NCBI GenBank assembly: GCA_023129815.1
Contig: JAGMBH010000156.1
Location: 1 to 5,032, forward strand
DNA: 5,032 nt
Direction: 5' to 3'
Source of the DNA: Dehalococcoidia bacterium
Lineage (GTDB): Bacteria; Chloroflexota; Dehalococcoidia; GIF9; AB-539-J10
Below are positions 1 through 5,022 of the stretch, piece by piece. Each line of letters begins with the position of its first letter. The first letter of the stretch is position 1. Both the position numbers and the translations under genes were made by a program. The notes beneath the pieces are model-generated. The model had not been told where the DNA came from. It searched no databases and saw only the letters and a program-made list of their open reading frames with translations.

Positions 1-262
1 TGTCCGTTTTTTGCAGAGCTTTCCTACATATCTGCCATAATTTATATATATCGTGACCACTTGGAAAGGGCAGCGATATTTCCAAGTATTCCCAATTATT
101 TAATATTATTTCCTTTAATATTAACTCTATGTAATGACGGTATAGGAAGATGGTCGGAAACACCATAAAATTCCGTTTCCTAGTCTTAATCATATTGTCA
201 AGGAGTAAATTTACCGTCTCTCTGTATTCAATCGTATAGTCACTCCAATTTATTGGTGTCAT
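1..262 (-). CDS. Uncharacterised protein, 3'-truncated by window edge
   Basis: An open frame of 87 codons starts at ATG 262-260 and runs off the window without a stop. The start is well supported by an AAGGGG ribosome binding site at 270-275, seven bases upstream. The product begins MTPINWSDYTIEYRE. It continues through a helical stretch at residues 35-53, with FLYRHYIELILKEI at 39-52, and a PSGHDIYKLWQICRKAL segment at 67-83. The pattern of FLxRHxxELxLK followed by GHDxxKLW resembles a widespread family of small, mostly helical hypothetical proteins found near mobile and defence genes. I recognise the pattern but not a function. A HEPN-like fold is possible, but no RX4-6H nuclease motif is visible in this part. 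A TATAAT box upstream suggests it can be transcribed separately from the gene at 347-889. Confidence 0.72.
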   Translation of the reverse strand, partial: MTPINWSDYTIEYRETVNLLLDNMIKTRKRNFMVFPTIFLYRHYIELILKEIILNNWEYLEISLPFPSGHDIYKLWQICRKALQKTD

Positions 263-283
263 TTACATTCCCCTTTTATGTTG

Positions 284-289
284 ATTATA
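284..289 (-). promoter_or_regulatory. -10 box for the truncated minus-strand gene
   Basis: The minus strand reads TATAAT here. This places transcription start near 277, with a short leader of about 15 bases containing the AAGGGG ribosome binding site. No good -35 element lies 16-18 bases upstream, so this is a -10 match only. Confidence 0.35.
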
Positions 290-346
290 GCCTAAGACTG
301 GAGCATAGAAAATAGAGCAAAGGGAAGCACCGCACACTTCATTACC

Positions 347-889
347 TCATGCAGAATCCCAATGCAAATCTTCCTGTTTGTTACCAACAAAGAAATTTCT
401 ACGAAATTCCTTTCCTTTTTCGGAAGTCTTGACTTTAATAATTGCACAATATTCACCTACCGGTAATTGGATGTTCTTAGCCTCGTAATGTGCAATAGTA
501 TTCGTATATCCGTCATTTCTTGCTTCAACTAGATTAATGAGTGCGGGAATAGTTGATGCAGGAAGGGATACCGAAATCATCGGTTCAGCATTCTGTGTTG
601 TATAAACTGATGCAACTATATCAGTTACTACCATTTTATGTGTCTTATTATCCTCAACGGAGAAAGAGGCATTAACATCATCAATAGGTCTGCGGTATAC
701 ACCAAATCTTTGAAGCAACCGATTTTCAAGTGGAAGGTTTACAATTTGACAATGAAGATATTTTCTCTGAGTCCTCTTATCTTTTGAATCGGTAAATACT
801 ATATCAACATTTGGTCTTCCCCAAGCGGGGAGAGCAAATATTGCCACAAGTAACGCAATGATGCTGATAACAAATGCGGCAACTACCAT
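347..889 (-). CDS. Membrane-anchored protein of unknown function
   Basis: This encodes 180 residues. Residues 2-21 (VVAAFVISIIALLVAIFALP) form one strongly hydrophobic segment with no cleavage site. A single N-terminal anchor is therefore likely, with the rest of the protein soluble. Residues 25-180 alternate short hydrophobic and polar stretches and look beta-rich. They contain VDIVFTDSKDKRTQRKYLHC, MISVSLPAS and PVGEYCAIIKVKTSEKGKEF, which could form an immunoglobulin-like or similar sandwich. I see no catalytic motif. ATG 889-887 is the first possible start, because TGA lies two codons upstream in frame. The ribosome binding site is poor. The gene diverges from the 994-2178 gene with 104 bases between them, and the next minus-strand gene follows after 84 bases. 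It could be a sensor or membrane partner of the divergent protein, but that is a guess from position only. Confidence 0.8.
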   Translation of the reverse strand: MVVAAFVISIIALLVAIFALPAWGRPNVDIVFTDSKDKRTQRKYLHCQIVNLPLENRLLQRFGVYRRPIDDVNASFSVEDNKTHKMVVTDIVASVYTTQNAEPMISVSLPASTIPALINLVEARNDGYTNTIAHYEAKNIQLPVGEYCAIIKVKTSEKGKEFRRNFFVGNKQEDLHWDSA

Positions 890-931
890 GCTTCAATTCT
901 ACCATCATTAATTGTAATTTGCCTATATTCA

Positions 932-960
932 TTGACACCCATTAATACGAGGGATAGAAT
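932..960 (+). promoter_or_regulatory. Near-consensus sigma-70-type promoter
   Basis: TTGACA at 932-937 and TAGAAT at 955-960 are separated by exactly 17 bases. The -35 box is perfect and the -10 box differs from TATAAT at one position. Transcription should begin near 967, giving the 994 gene a leader of about 27 bases. This suggests strong expression of that gene unless an unseen regulator represses it. Confidence 0.75.
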
Positions 961-993
961 CTTACTACGGTTGTCTATTCTGAGTAAGAATAT

Positions 994-2178
994 ATGGGAC
1001 AAGCATTTGTAATCATACAGATTGGCAATCCTCAATTAGACAAAGTCTACAATGAGTGTATTGCGCCTGCCCTCAAATCGTGTGGTCTTGACCCAAAACG
1101 GGTAGACAAACACACGGAAGGACGCTTATTAACAACTGAAATCGTCAATTTTATAGAATCTGCAGATGTAATAATCGCTGACCTTACTAATGAACGCCCA
1201 AATTGTTATCTGGAAGTCGGATATGCAATGGGTTTAGACAAATTTCGTAACTTAATTCTAACCGCACGAGAAGACCACAATCCTGATAGTCCAAATTATG
1301 AGAGTGGGGGTCATAAAGTCCACTTTGATTTGAGCGGTTACGATATTCTTTTCTGGGATGGGGAAAAGCCAGAAGAGTTTCAACAAGAACTTGCGAGACG
1401 TGTTAGACGTCGCTTAACAGTAATACAACCATCTGGCGAGAAACAAGAATCTTATTGGAATGAAGACTGGATTTCCAAACATAGAGAGATAGCAATAAGC
1501 GGTCTGAAAGGTATAAATAGAACGGCATTTATGGAAGTCCAAACAACCTTACTTAATCATACGATTAATGTCTTACAGGGTGAGCTACTACGTCAAGCGA
1601 GACAAGCTCAAATTCATACATTCGGTTGGCCTATAGGTATCGTTCTTAATCGTGACGAATTAAAACCAAGACCCACGACTGATGGTATAGTGACTGAAGT
1701 CACCATTAAAGACGCAGATAGGCGAGATAGCTACGACTATTGGACGCTTAGCAAAAATGGTGATTTTTATCTGTTAGGGAGCATATTTGAAGACGAACGC
1801 AAAGGAAATACCATCTTTTTCAATATAAGAATAGTACGTATAACAGAAACTCTACTGTATGCAGCACGCCTTTACTCAGGTTTAAATTTACCAAGAGACG
1901 TTCATTATTTAGTCGGGATACGACACGGAGGATTAAAAGGTAGAGTCCTTTCAACATCAAGTATAGCAAGAAGAATACCCCCGTCTGCTGACACAGTTGC
2001 CAGTGAGGACGAGGTATATAGCGAAGTAGAGACTACAATTGAACAAACGGAGTCTAAACTAGTAGAACTTGTGGAACAATTCACTCAACCACTATTCATA
2101 GTGTTTAACTTCTCTGAATTAAATAGGAATTCCTTAGAGGAGATAGTTAATAAGTTTGTTGAAGGAGAAGTAACCTAA
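994..2178 (+). CDS. Two-domain protein: deoxyribosyltransferase/TIR-like N-terminus, unknown C-terminus
   Basis: This encodes 394 residues. Residues 1-140 look like an alpha/beta nucleotide-binding fold: a first strand AFVIIQIG, then ESADVIIADLTNERPNCYLEVGYAMG at 55-80. D58, D63, N70 and E74 sit where nucleoside 2-deoxyribosyltransferase-like and TIR-like domains carry conserved acidic residues. E74 is the likely catalytic glutamate, followed by a strand (LILT, 87-90) and FDLSGYDILFW. Such domains commonly cleave N-glycosidic bonds of nucleosides or NAD, and many serve in antiphage defence. Residues 155-394 are a second region. Motifs at 248-317 (YDYW, GDFYLLGSIFEDER, FFNIRIVRITETLLYAARLY, IRHGGLKGR) resemble, from memory, the C-terminal part of some bacterial AlbA_2/Schlafen-domain proteins. 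I would not name it. ATG 994 follows an in-frame TAA. The ribosome binding site is weak (GAG about 10 bases upstream). No substrate can be deduced. Confidence 0.85.
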   Translation: MGQAFVIIQIGNPQLDKVYNECIAPALKSCGLDPKRVDKHTEGRLLTTEIVNFIESADVIIADLTNERPNCYLEVGYAMGLDKFRNLILTAREDHNPDSPNYESGGHKVHFDLSGYDILFWDGEKPEEFQQELARRVRRRLTVIQPSGEKQESYWNEDWISKHREIAISGLKGINRTAFMEVQTTLLNHTINVLQGELLRQARQAQIHTFGWPIGIVLNRDELKPRPTTDGIVTEVTIKDADRRDSYDYWTLSKNGDFYLLGSIFEDERKGNTIFFNIRIVRITETLLYAARLYSGLNLPRDVHYLVGIRHGGLKGRVLSTSSIARRIPPSADTVASEDEVYSEVETTIEQTESKLVELVEQFTQPLFIVFNFSELNRNSLEEIVNKFVEGEVT

Positions 2179-2215
2179 GTTGTAAGAGTCTATATCTGTA
2201 TAAGGCACAAACAAA

Positions 2216-2238
2216 GGGACTAGCTCATCACTAGCCCC
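2216..2238 (-). terminator. Weak hairpin terminator candidate after the excisionase ORF
   Basis: GGG-A-CTAG at 2216-2223 pairs with CTAG-C-CCC at 2231-2238 across the loop CTCATCA. This gives a seven-pair stem with one A/C mismatch. On the minus strand the stem is followed by TTTGTTTG. It sits between the convergent ends of the 994-2178 gene and the excisionase ORF. The plus-strand side has no T-run, so it would act mainly on minus-strand transcripts. The interrupted T-tract makes it a weak call. Confidence 0.35.
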
Positions 2239-2283
2239 CGGAAAAATAGAAGAGCCACTACTAGAGAAGTAACCGACAGTAAT

Positions 2284-2448
2284 TTAATGCTCTTTTATCC
2301 ACCTAATCAGGTCTTCTTTCAAGAACACTCGCTTCTTGCCTATCTTGTGGGAAGGTAGTCCTTCCTTCATTAGCTTATAGAGAGTCTGATGGCTAACTCC
2401 TAAAAACTCCTGGGCTTCTTGAAACGTAAAGAATATTCTCTCTACATC
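2284..2448 (-). CDS. Excisionase-family helix-turn-helix protein, no normal start codon
   Basis: The minus strand encodes about 54 residues ending at TAA 2286-2284. They read DVERIFFTFQEAQEFLGV, then SHQTLYKLMKEGLPSHKIG, then KKRVFLKEDLIRWIKEH. This is the classic small winged helix-turn-helix seen in Xis/excisionase-type DNA-binding proteins: Q-EA-FL-VS-TLYKL as helix-turn-helix, then GLP-HKIGKKRVF as wing, then DL-WI as final helix. Such proteins bind beside attachment sites and direct the integrase towards excision. The frame stays open upstream to TAA at 2487-2485 but holds no ATG, GTG or TTG. Initiation would need ATC 2460-2458 or ATA 2436-2434, or the start has been lost. The end at 2448 is therefore an estimate, chosen where similarity to the family begins. 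It lies about 55 bases inside the tRNA remnant, where an excisionase would be expected. The domain identity is firm; function is uncertain because of the start problem. Confidence 0.7.
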   Translation of the reverse strand, partial: DVERIFFTFQEAQEFLGVSHQTLYKLMKEGLPSHKIGKKRVFLKEDLIRWIKEH

Positions 2449-2466
2449 TCTAAAGGAGATGTTAGA
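2441..2466. repeat. Imperfect inverted repeat beside the attachment core
   Basis: TCTACATCTC at 2441-2450 pairs with GAGATG-T-TAGA at 2456-2466. The stem has ten base pairs, one bulged T and a loop of TAAAG. It overlaps the 5' end of the excisionase ORF on one strand and the AAGGAG ribosome binding site on the other. It could be a protein-binding site for recombination, or an RNA hairpin that hides that ribosome binding site. Neither is proven. Confidence 0.4.
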
Positions 2467-2484
2467 ATGAGAAAAGCTGTTAGA
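2461..2484. repeat. Short direct repeat GTTAGA, possible arm-type site
   Basis: GTTAGA occurs at 2461-2466 and again at 2479-2484, 18 bases apart, between the excisionase ORF and the tRNA remnant. Integrase arm sites and excisionase sites are often short direct repeats in this position. Two six-base copies in AT-rich DNA could also arise by chance. Confidence 0.2.
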
Positions 2485-2503
2485 TTATCAACGATGACTG
2501 GAC

Positions 2504-2545
2504 CTCATAAGCCTTTGGTCGCTGGTTCAAACCCAGCCGCTGCCA
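2504..2545 (+). other. 3' half of tRNA-CAU (elongator Met or Ile2): attachment site remnant
   Basis: This stretch has every part of a tRNA from the anticodon loop onward. It has loop CTCATAA (2504-2510, anticodon CAT at 2506-2508), 3' anticodon strand GCCTT (2511-2515) and five-base variable region TGGTC. The T arm is GCTGG-TTCAAAC-CCAGC (2521-2537), with perfect pairing. The 3' acceptor strand CGCTGCC (2538-2544) and discriminator A2545 follow. CCA is not encoded. The 5' half is missing: the bases before the loop do not pair with GCCTT, and neither a D arm nor an acceptor strand GGCAGCG occurs upstream. C at position 72 argues against an initiator tRNA. The remnant is best read as the displaced 3' end at an attR-type junction. 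It should not yield a functional tRNA. Confidence 0.82.
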
Positions 2546-2776
2546 TTTCTTGTTCTAAGGTTGTCATCGCAGCAAGCTCAAATACGAAATCCCCTATAAG
2601 ATATTGACATGGCCTTGTGAACTTCTTGCGTGGATCGACAAAAATCCCTTCAAACCCAGAATTATCTCTCGGTGTGGTCCAGTCCATCCAGAATGGCGGT
2701 GAGAAATTTCCCATGGAAATTAGCTTGGACTGCTAGACACTATTGGCCTTATTTCTAAGACCACTCCAGTAATTAC
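2546..2776. other. Junction-side stretch with no supported gene
   Basis: These 231 bases lie between the tRNA remnant and the end of the membrane protease gene. A T-rich run (TTTCTTGTTCT) directly follows the tRNA remnant and could have served as its transcription terminator. A minus-strand frame reads through from 2714 to 2505. It has no ribosome binding site, and its last 14 codons are simply antisense tRNA (AAAGFEPATKGL), so I do not call it a gene. No other coding or RNA signal was found. Confidence 0.5.
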
Positions 2777-3562
2777 TCAGAACTCTCCCATACTTGAGCT
2801 GTAGCCGCCGGTTTTTCTCCAACGAAGCCATAGGGCCCACGCCGTTACCAGCACTGCCACCACGGCAACATAGATTTCCACGTGAACGACGGTAAAGAGC
2901 CCTGACTGCAACAAAACAGCGCTATAGTTTAATAAGCCATGCAGGCAGGAGGCTATCAGGTAGAACTGCCATCCCCAACCCTTGGCTAGCCCATAGCCGG
3001 CCAGTGCAGAAGCAGCAATATGGAAGGCTACAGCAAAAAACCGCTCCCAAAATCCAGCCAGCGCCATGAAGCCGCCAGTTTGCACTGCCTCCCAGGTCCA
3101 CCCTGAGGCAAAGATAGTATTGTGTGCCCACTGCGCTTCAAAGATGCCGAATCCAGCCCCAGCCACAGCGCCGATAGCAAGACCCAACTTAGGGTCAATA
3201 CTCCTGCCACTACGCCACCAGCAGGTAACCACTGGCACCAGCTTTGCCCCTTCCTGAACTAGCCCACTGAGGAGTATTTGTGGTATCCCGGCAAGCAGAA
3301 TCCAGCTCAATAGAACCTCCTCACTCCAGAAGTGATTCAGTGCTTGCCCCGCCCAAATCTGTAGAGGAATTTGAATAAAGCTAACAGCAGCCAGAGCCAA
3401 AATGGCACTGCTTATGAGAACCGCCCAGAGCCAGGGCTTACTAAAGAGCGGCGGTCGGTAACCAGCCAGCCAAATCGCACCGAAAGCTATAGCCAGACCA
3501 ATCCCCAAGGCGCTGGGATTTTGGAAGAAAGAGACGAAAAAGCTAATCATAAACTCAGTCAT
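2777..3562 (-). CDS. PrsW/YhfC-type intramembrane protease family membrane protein
   Basis: This encodes 261 residues, nearly all hydrophobic, with about seven to eight probable membrane segments (near 6-33, 44-65, 84-103, 126-142, 163-192, 198-220 and 226-247). Conserved polar residues sit within them: QEGAK at 103-107 (E104, K107), GFGIFEAQ at 137-144 (E142), WERFFAVAFH at 172-181 (E173, H181) and HGLLNY at 208-213 (H208, N212). This set of Glu, Glu, His and His/Asn inside membrane helices is typical of the glutamic-type intramembrane protease superfamily that includes PrsW, YhfC and CPBP/Rce1. The WER...H...HxLLN spacing seems closer to YhfC than to PrsW. The motif starts QEGAK rather than the usual EEGxK, so activity is not certain. 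ATG 3562-3560 has an excellent AGGAGG five bases upstream. Its substrate is unknown. Confidence 0.8.
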   Translation of the reverse strand: MTEFMISFFVSFFQNPSALGIGLAIAFGAIWLAGYRPPLFSKPWLWAVLISSAILALAAVSFIQIPLQIWAGQALNHFWSEEVLLSWILLAGIPQILLSGLVQEGAKLVPVVTCWWRSGRSIDPKLGLAIGAVAGAGFGIFEAQWAHNTIFASGWTWEAVQTGGFMALAGFWERFFAVAFHIAASALAGYGLAKGWGWQFYLIASCLHGLLNYSAVLLQSGLFTVVHVEIYVAVVAVLVTAWALWLRWRKTGGYSSSMGEF

Positions 3563-3607
3563 GAACTCCTCCTACTTTTTAAATTGGTTTCTATCCAACT
3601 CACACTC

Positions 3608-3613
3608 ATTATA
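3608..3613 (-). promoter_or_regulatory. -10 box for the membrane protease gene
   Basis: The minus strand reads TATAAT here, 46 bases upstream of the start codon. It predicts a start near 3601 and a leader of about 38 bases that includes the strong AGGAGG site. The -35 region (TACCTT at 17 bases) is poor, so an activator or weak basal use is possible. Confidence 0.45.
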
Positions 3614-3691
3614 TCTCCATGCGAAATAAAAAGGTATGCCCATTAAACTAGAAGGCTCAATCATGCGCTAAGGCCAAGCAGCTAGAATTAT

Positions 3692-3714
3692 CCCCGCTGT
3701 GTGGGGGTGCTTTT
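3692..3714 (+). terminator. Terminator-like GC hairpin with short T-run
   Basis: CCCCGC (3692-3697) pairs with GTGGGG (3701-3706), including one G-T pair, around the loop TGT. It is followed by GTGCTTTTC. The shape is that of a small rho-independent terminator on the plus strand. No plus-strand gene ends nearby, so its purpose is unclear and the T-run is short. Confidence 0.25.
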
Positions 3715-3900
3715 CTGTCACAACATCGGTGAGAAATCTGCTACAAAAGATGCTCCCAATATGCCCCCAATGAAATTGGGCGGAGTAAAATTAACTAAGA
3801 CTGCCTCAAAATAGCCATTCCCCTTATGATGTCTTCTAGTTGAGGTTGATTGGGAACAGAATTGATTTGAGGGTCACATATCAATCAGCTTACTCTTGTT

Positions 3901-4383
3901 TCAGGGCAGGTAAGTTATCTTGGAAGGTGGTTTTCCATGTACTTCAAACTCTATTCCGGCTTCTTTGAACAAGTCCCTGAAGGAGTCATCAGCATAGCTG
4001 CCAAAGGTTACGAGGCGCTTTATCCTAGCATTCACCAGCATCTTGGCACAGAGTATGCATGGTGGATGCGTAGCATAGACCGTGGTGCCAGTAAGGTCAA
4101 CGCCGTGGAGCGCTGCTTGTATGATTACGTTTTGCTCCGCGTGAATTCCCCGGCATATTTCATGCCTGGTTCCAGTTTCTATATGCATCTCGTCTCTGAG
4201 GCAACCGAGCTCAAGGCAATCTTTAAGCCCGGAGGGAGCGCCATTATAGCCCGTGGATAGTATGTGCTTGTCCCTCACTGCCACAGCACCTACATGGTGC
4301 CGCCGACATGTGGAACGTTCTGCTACCACAGTAGCTATCTTGAGAAAATATTCATCGAGTTCCGGCCTGGTTACTTTTTTCAC
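3901..4383 (-). CDS. Deoxycytidylate (dCMP) deaminase
   Basis: This encodes 160 residues of a zinc-dependent cytidine/deoxycytidylate deaminase. The family converts dCMP to dUMP, the precursor for thymidylate synthase, in the cytoplasm. The active site is complete: HAEQN at 81-85 (H81 binds zinc, E83 is the proton shuttle) and PPCILC at 107-112 (C109 and C112 bind zinc). CRRHHVGAV (26-34) and STGYNGAPSG (43-52) are typical substrate-side motifs of the dCMP deaminase/ComEB group. Extra cysteines and histidine (C26, C56, C61, H74, C77) could form the second zinc site known in some members. Length fits the family. The start is GTG 4383-4381, with GGAG eight bases upstream lying inside the end of the preceding gene. 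Only four bases separate it from that gene's stop, so the two are translationally linked. ComEB-type late competence naming is an alternative label for the same enzyme. Confidence 0.93.
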   Translation of the reverse strand: MKKVTRPELDEYFLKIATVVAERSTCRRHHVGAVAVRDKHILSTGYNGAPSGLKDCLELGCLRDEMHIETGTRHEICRGIHAEQNVIIQAALHGVDLTGTTVYATHPPCILCAKMLVNARIKRLVTFGSYADDSFRDLFKEAGIEFEVHGKPPSKITYLP

Positions 4384-4387
4384 TTTT

Positions 4388-4930
4388 TCACTCCAAAGTG
4401 GATAGAATTCGTTCCGCTTCCCTCTCCAGCTCTTCCAAAGAAGCTTCGTTTACTATGGTAAAGTCAGCCATGGCAATTGGCCCACCCTTGTTGGTATTCT
4501 CTATCTCCGCTTTATCTCGACTGGCCGCTTCCTCAACCGTCAAAGGCCGTTTTGCTCTATTCCCAAGCCTTCCATACCTGGTAGCCTGCGACGCCCAGAC
4601 AGCAACTGTAGTGAATCCCTCACCATAGCATTCCTTCAATAAAGTGTACTCCTCCCATGAGTAAAGTCCATCCACCACGACGCCTGACGATTTCAGTGAG
4701 GTATCAATCCTGGGCAGGTTCAATCTGGCATATGCGGCCATCCCGTGTTCTTTTCTCAACTGCTCCCTGATGTAACGTTCGTTTTTCTCATTCAGTTCAA
4801 GGCCCCGCTTCTTGATTTCTTCCTCTGTAATATCTCCAAACCGAACTTTCCTGAAGCCACTCTTCTCAAATACCCTGGCTACCTCTGATTTGCCCGCACC
4901 TGCCATACCAACAATTGCTACTACCTTCAT
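4388..4930 (-). CDS. P-loop nucleotide kinase-like protein (dephospho-CoA kinase/UPF0200-like)
   Basis: This encodes 180 residues with a P-loop kinase fold. The Walker A motif GMAGAGKS is at 8-15. A strand ending VVVDGLYSWEEY (84-95) supplies the Walker B-like aspartate D87. An arginine-bearing lid region follows (RYGRLGNRAKRPLT, 118-131), and ADFTIVNEASLEEL (155-168) is the typical last strand and helix of CoaE-like kinases. The overall pattern matches the archaeal UPF0200 group and related COG0237-like proteins more than true dephospho-CoA kinase. The substrate is therefore unknown; a nucleoside monophosphate is plausible given its partner. It is the first gene of an operon with the dCMP deaminase, transcribed from the promoter at 4993-5022. 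ATG 4930-4928 has only a weak ribosome binding site. Confidence 0.85.
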   Translation of the reverse strand: MKVVAIVGMAGAGKSEVARVFEKSGFRKVRFGDITEEEIKKRGLELNEKNERYIREQLRKEHGMAAYARLNLPRIDTSLKSSGVVVDGLYSWEEYTLLKECYGEGFTTVAVWASQATRYGRLGNRAKRPLTVEEAASRDKAEIENTNKGGPIAMADFTIVNEASLEELEREAERILSTLE

Positions 4931-4992
4931 TGCTCGTGCGAATTTAGCAAGCGGACTGCAGGGGTGCTTTTATTAACCATATCTGCGCCACT

Positions 4993-5022
4993 ATTATAGG
5001 GGAAAATCCCAGCCTGTGGCAA
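4993..5022 (-). promoter_or_regulatory. Promoter of the kinase-deaminase operon
   Basis: On the minus strand TTGCCA (5022-5017) and TATAAT (4998-4993) are separated by 18 bases. The -35 box matches five of six positions and the -10 box is perfect. Transcription should start near 4986, giving a leader of about 55 bases before the kinase ATG. Confidence 0.7.

Larger units (their letters stand above)
1..2545. mobile_element. Right end of a tRNA-integrated element (inferred)
   Basis: Three things support this. A clean 3' half of a tRNA lies at 2504-2545 with no matching 5' half. An excisionase-type helix-turn-helix ORF lies directly inside that boundary. The sequence to its left is clearly more AT-rich than the sequence to its right and holds accessory-type genes. 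When an element enters a tRNA gene, the intact tRNA is rebuilt at one end and a displaced 3' copy marks the other. The tRNA remnant reads on the plus strand, so the element should extend leftwards from it. No intact tRNA, integrase or second copy of the core is visible in the window, so the left limit is outside and the element type (IME, ICE, prophage remnant) cannot be told. Confidence 0.62.
3563..3900. other. 338-base intergenic region without a supported gene
   Basis: This lies between the start of the membrane protease gene and the end of the deaminase gene. It holds the -10 box of the protease gene, a GC hairpin followed by TTTT at 3692-3714, and a small perfect inverted repeat CCCAAT-GAA-ATTGGG at 3766-3780 with no T-tail. 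A minus-strand frame of 52 codons (3873-3718, ending in DFSPML) is open but has no start codon. It may be a gene relic or chance. Nothing else stands out. Confidence 0.5.

Noticed and set aside
2440..2545. A complete tRNA gene
   Set aside because: The bases before the anticodon loop cannot form the anticodon stem with GCCTT, and no D arm or matching 5' acceptor strand is present.
2419..2607. Plus-strand 62-codon frame as a gene
   Set aside because: Its first half overlaps the excisionase ORF on the other strand and its middle is the tRNA half (PLVAGSNPAAA). Only the start at 2467 with AAGGAG is of interest, and that is reported as a finding.
2505..2714. Minus-strand 69-codon frame as a gene
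   Set aside because: Its last 14 codons are antisense tRNA (the familiar GFEPATKG reading), it has no ribosome binding site, and I recognise no family in the rest.
2922..3646. Several open frames on both strands inside and across the membrane protease gene
   Set aside because: They are shadows of the real gene in other frames, with no ribosome binding sites and no recognisable domains.
3766..3780. Perfect inverted repeat CCCAAT-GAA-ATTGGG as a terminator
   Set aside because: The stem is short and neither strand has a T-run after it.
3718..3873. Minus-strand 52-codon frame ending DFSPML
   Set aside because: It has no start codon of any usual type and follows directly on a stop. A relic is possible but cannot be shown.
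3841..3900. Terminator for the kinase-deaminase operon
   Set aside because: A GATTGA/TCAATC-like pairing exists downstream of the deaminase stop, but the loop is long and no T-tract follows.
3937..4628. Plus-strand frames opposite the deaminase and kinase genes
   Set aside because: They lie antisense to two clearly identified enzymes and show no family features of their own.
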